Positions 30,985 to 31,052 of a stretch of 31,052 nucleotides of DNA are shown here, one piece after another. The stretch lies in NCBI GenBank assembly GCA_037143735.1, contig JBAWYD010000013.1:1-31052 (forward strand), read 5' to 3'. A model generated the notes under the pieces. That model made no database searches and was not told the origin of the DNA. It was given only the letters and a program-made list of their open reading frames with translations. The stretch comes from JAPLJQ01 sp037143735. Lineage in GTDB: Bacteria; Desulfobacterota; Syntrophia; Syntrophales; UBA2185. The position numbers were made by a program, and so were the translations under genes. The stretch's first letter is position 1, and every line of letters starts with the position of its first letter.

Positions 30985-31052
30985 AGGGGGGAAATATAAA
31001 CAGATCCCCTGGTCTGTCCGCGATGTAACGGGACAATGCGGATCATCAGCAG
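30968..31052 (+). CDS. Start of a further operon gene (cut by window edge)
   Basis: ATG at 30968, inside the transferase gene, opens a frame that stays open to the right edge: MPSQYEGGKYKQIPWSVRD and on through VTGQCGSSA (28 codons). Its composition looks coding and the 17-base overlap fits the operon's style. There is too little to assign a family; no strong ribosome binding site is seen, so translation may depend on coupling. ATG at 31036 in another frame is a weaker alternative. Confidence 0.4.
   Translation, partial: MPSQYEGGKYKQIPWSVRDVTGQCGSSA

Overview
This 31 kb window looks like chromosomal DNA of an anaerobic, deltaproteobacterium-like (Desulfobacterota) organism, possibly of the Syntrophales type. 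That placement is inference. It rests on a probable UGA-decoded selenoprotein, a lysine-2,3-aminomutase-type radical SAM enzyme, a sigma-54 activator of the NtrC family, a two-domain ThyX-like protein and dense operons with overlapping start and stop codons. No rRNA, tRNA, CRISPR array or insertion sequence was recognised.

Layout. (1) 1-3.5 kb: the 3' part of a DUF4143-type ATPase gene running off the left edge, a small Gly/Ser-rich ORF next to a metallo-beta-lactamase-fold hydrolase, a membrane-anchored lytic transglycosylase-like protein, and a cold-shock protein with a long leader and a clear terminator. (2) 3.8-5.9 kb: a UshA-like secreted protein with an in-frame UGA followed at fdhF-like spacing by a bacterial SECIS-like hairpin, so a CxxU selenoprotein, next to a VKOR-DsbA fusion. 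The pair suggests a periplasmic thiol/selenol redox module. (3) 6.1-9.4 kb: a small defence island on the minus strand, with the AbiEi/AbiEii type IV toxin-antitoxin pair and its duplicated operator, an HNH endonuclease, and a frameshifted AIPR-like fragment. (4) 9.5-10.3 kb: Fpg/MutM. (5) 10.5-14.4 kb: an apparent operon of KamA-type aminomutase, two different D-Ala-D-Ala-ligase-like ATP-grasp enzymes and a GNAT acetyltransferase, which together look like a pathway converting lysine to beta-lysine and then building an acylated or peptide-like product. (6) 14.5-16.1 kb: DUF47 regulator plus Pit phosphate transporter. (7) 16.1-20.1 kb: AI-2E-type permease, glutamate racemase, DUF2784 membrane protein and the two-domain ThyX protein. 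(8) 20.2-23.7 kb: a sigma-54-dependent response regulator, its membrane histidine kinase and an Ala/Pro-rich lipoprotein. (9) 24.0 kb to the right edge: a tightly packed type II fatty-acid/polyketide-like operon (acyl-CoA dehydrogenase, KASIII, FabA-like, FabG-like, FabZ-like, KASII-like, ACP, PlsC-like acyltransferase, 4'-phosphopantetheinyl transferase, and one more gene cut by the window edge). It has no enoyl reductase in view and is preceded by a near-consensus sigma-54 promoter, which makes the adjacent NtrC-type two-component system its obvious candidate regulator.

The observations most worth following are the SECIS-bearing selenoprotein beside the VKOR-DsbA fusion, the KamA/ATP-grasp/GNAT cluster, and the sigma-54-driven type II synthase cluster.
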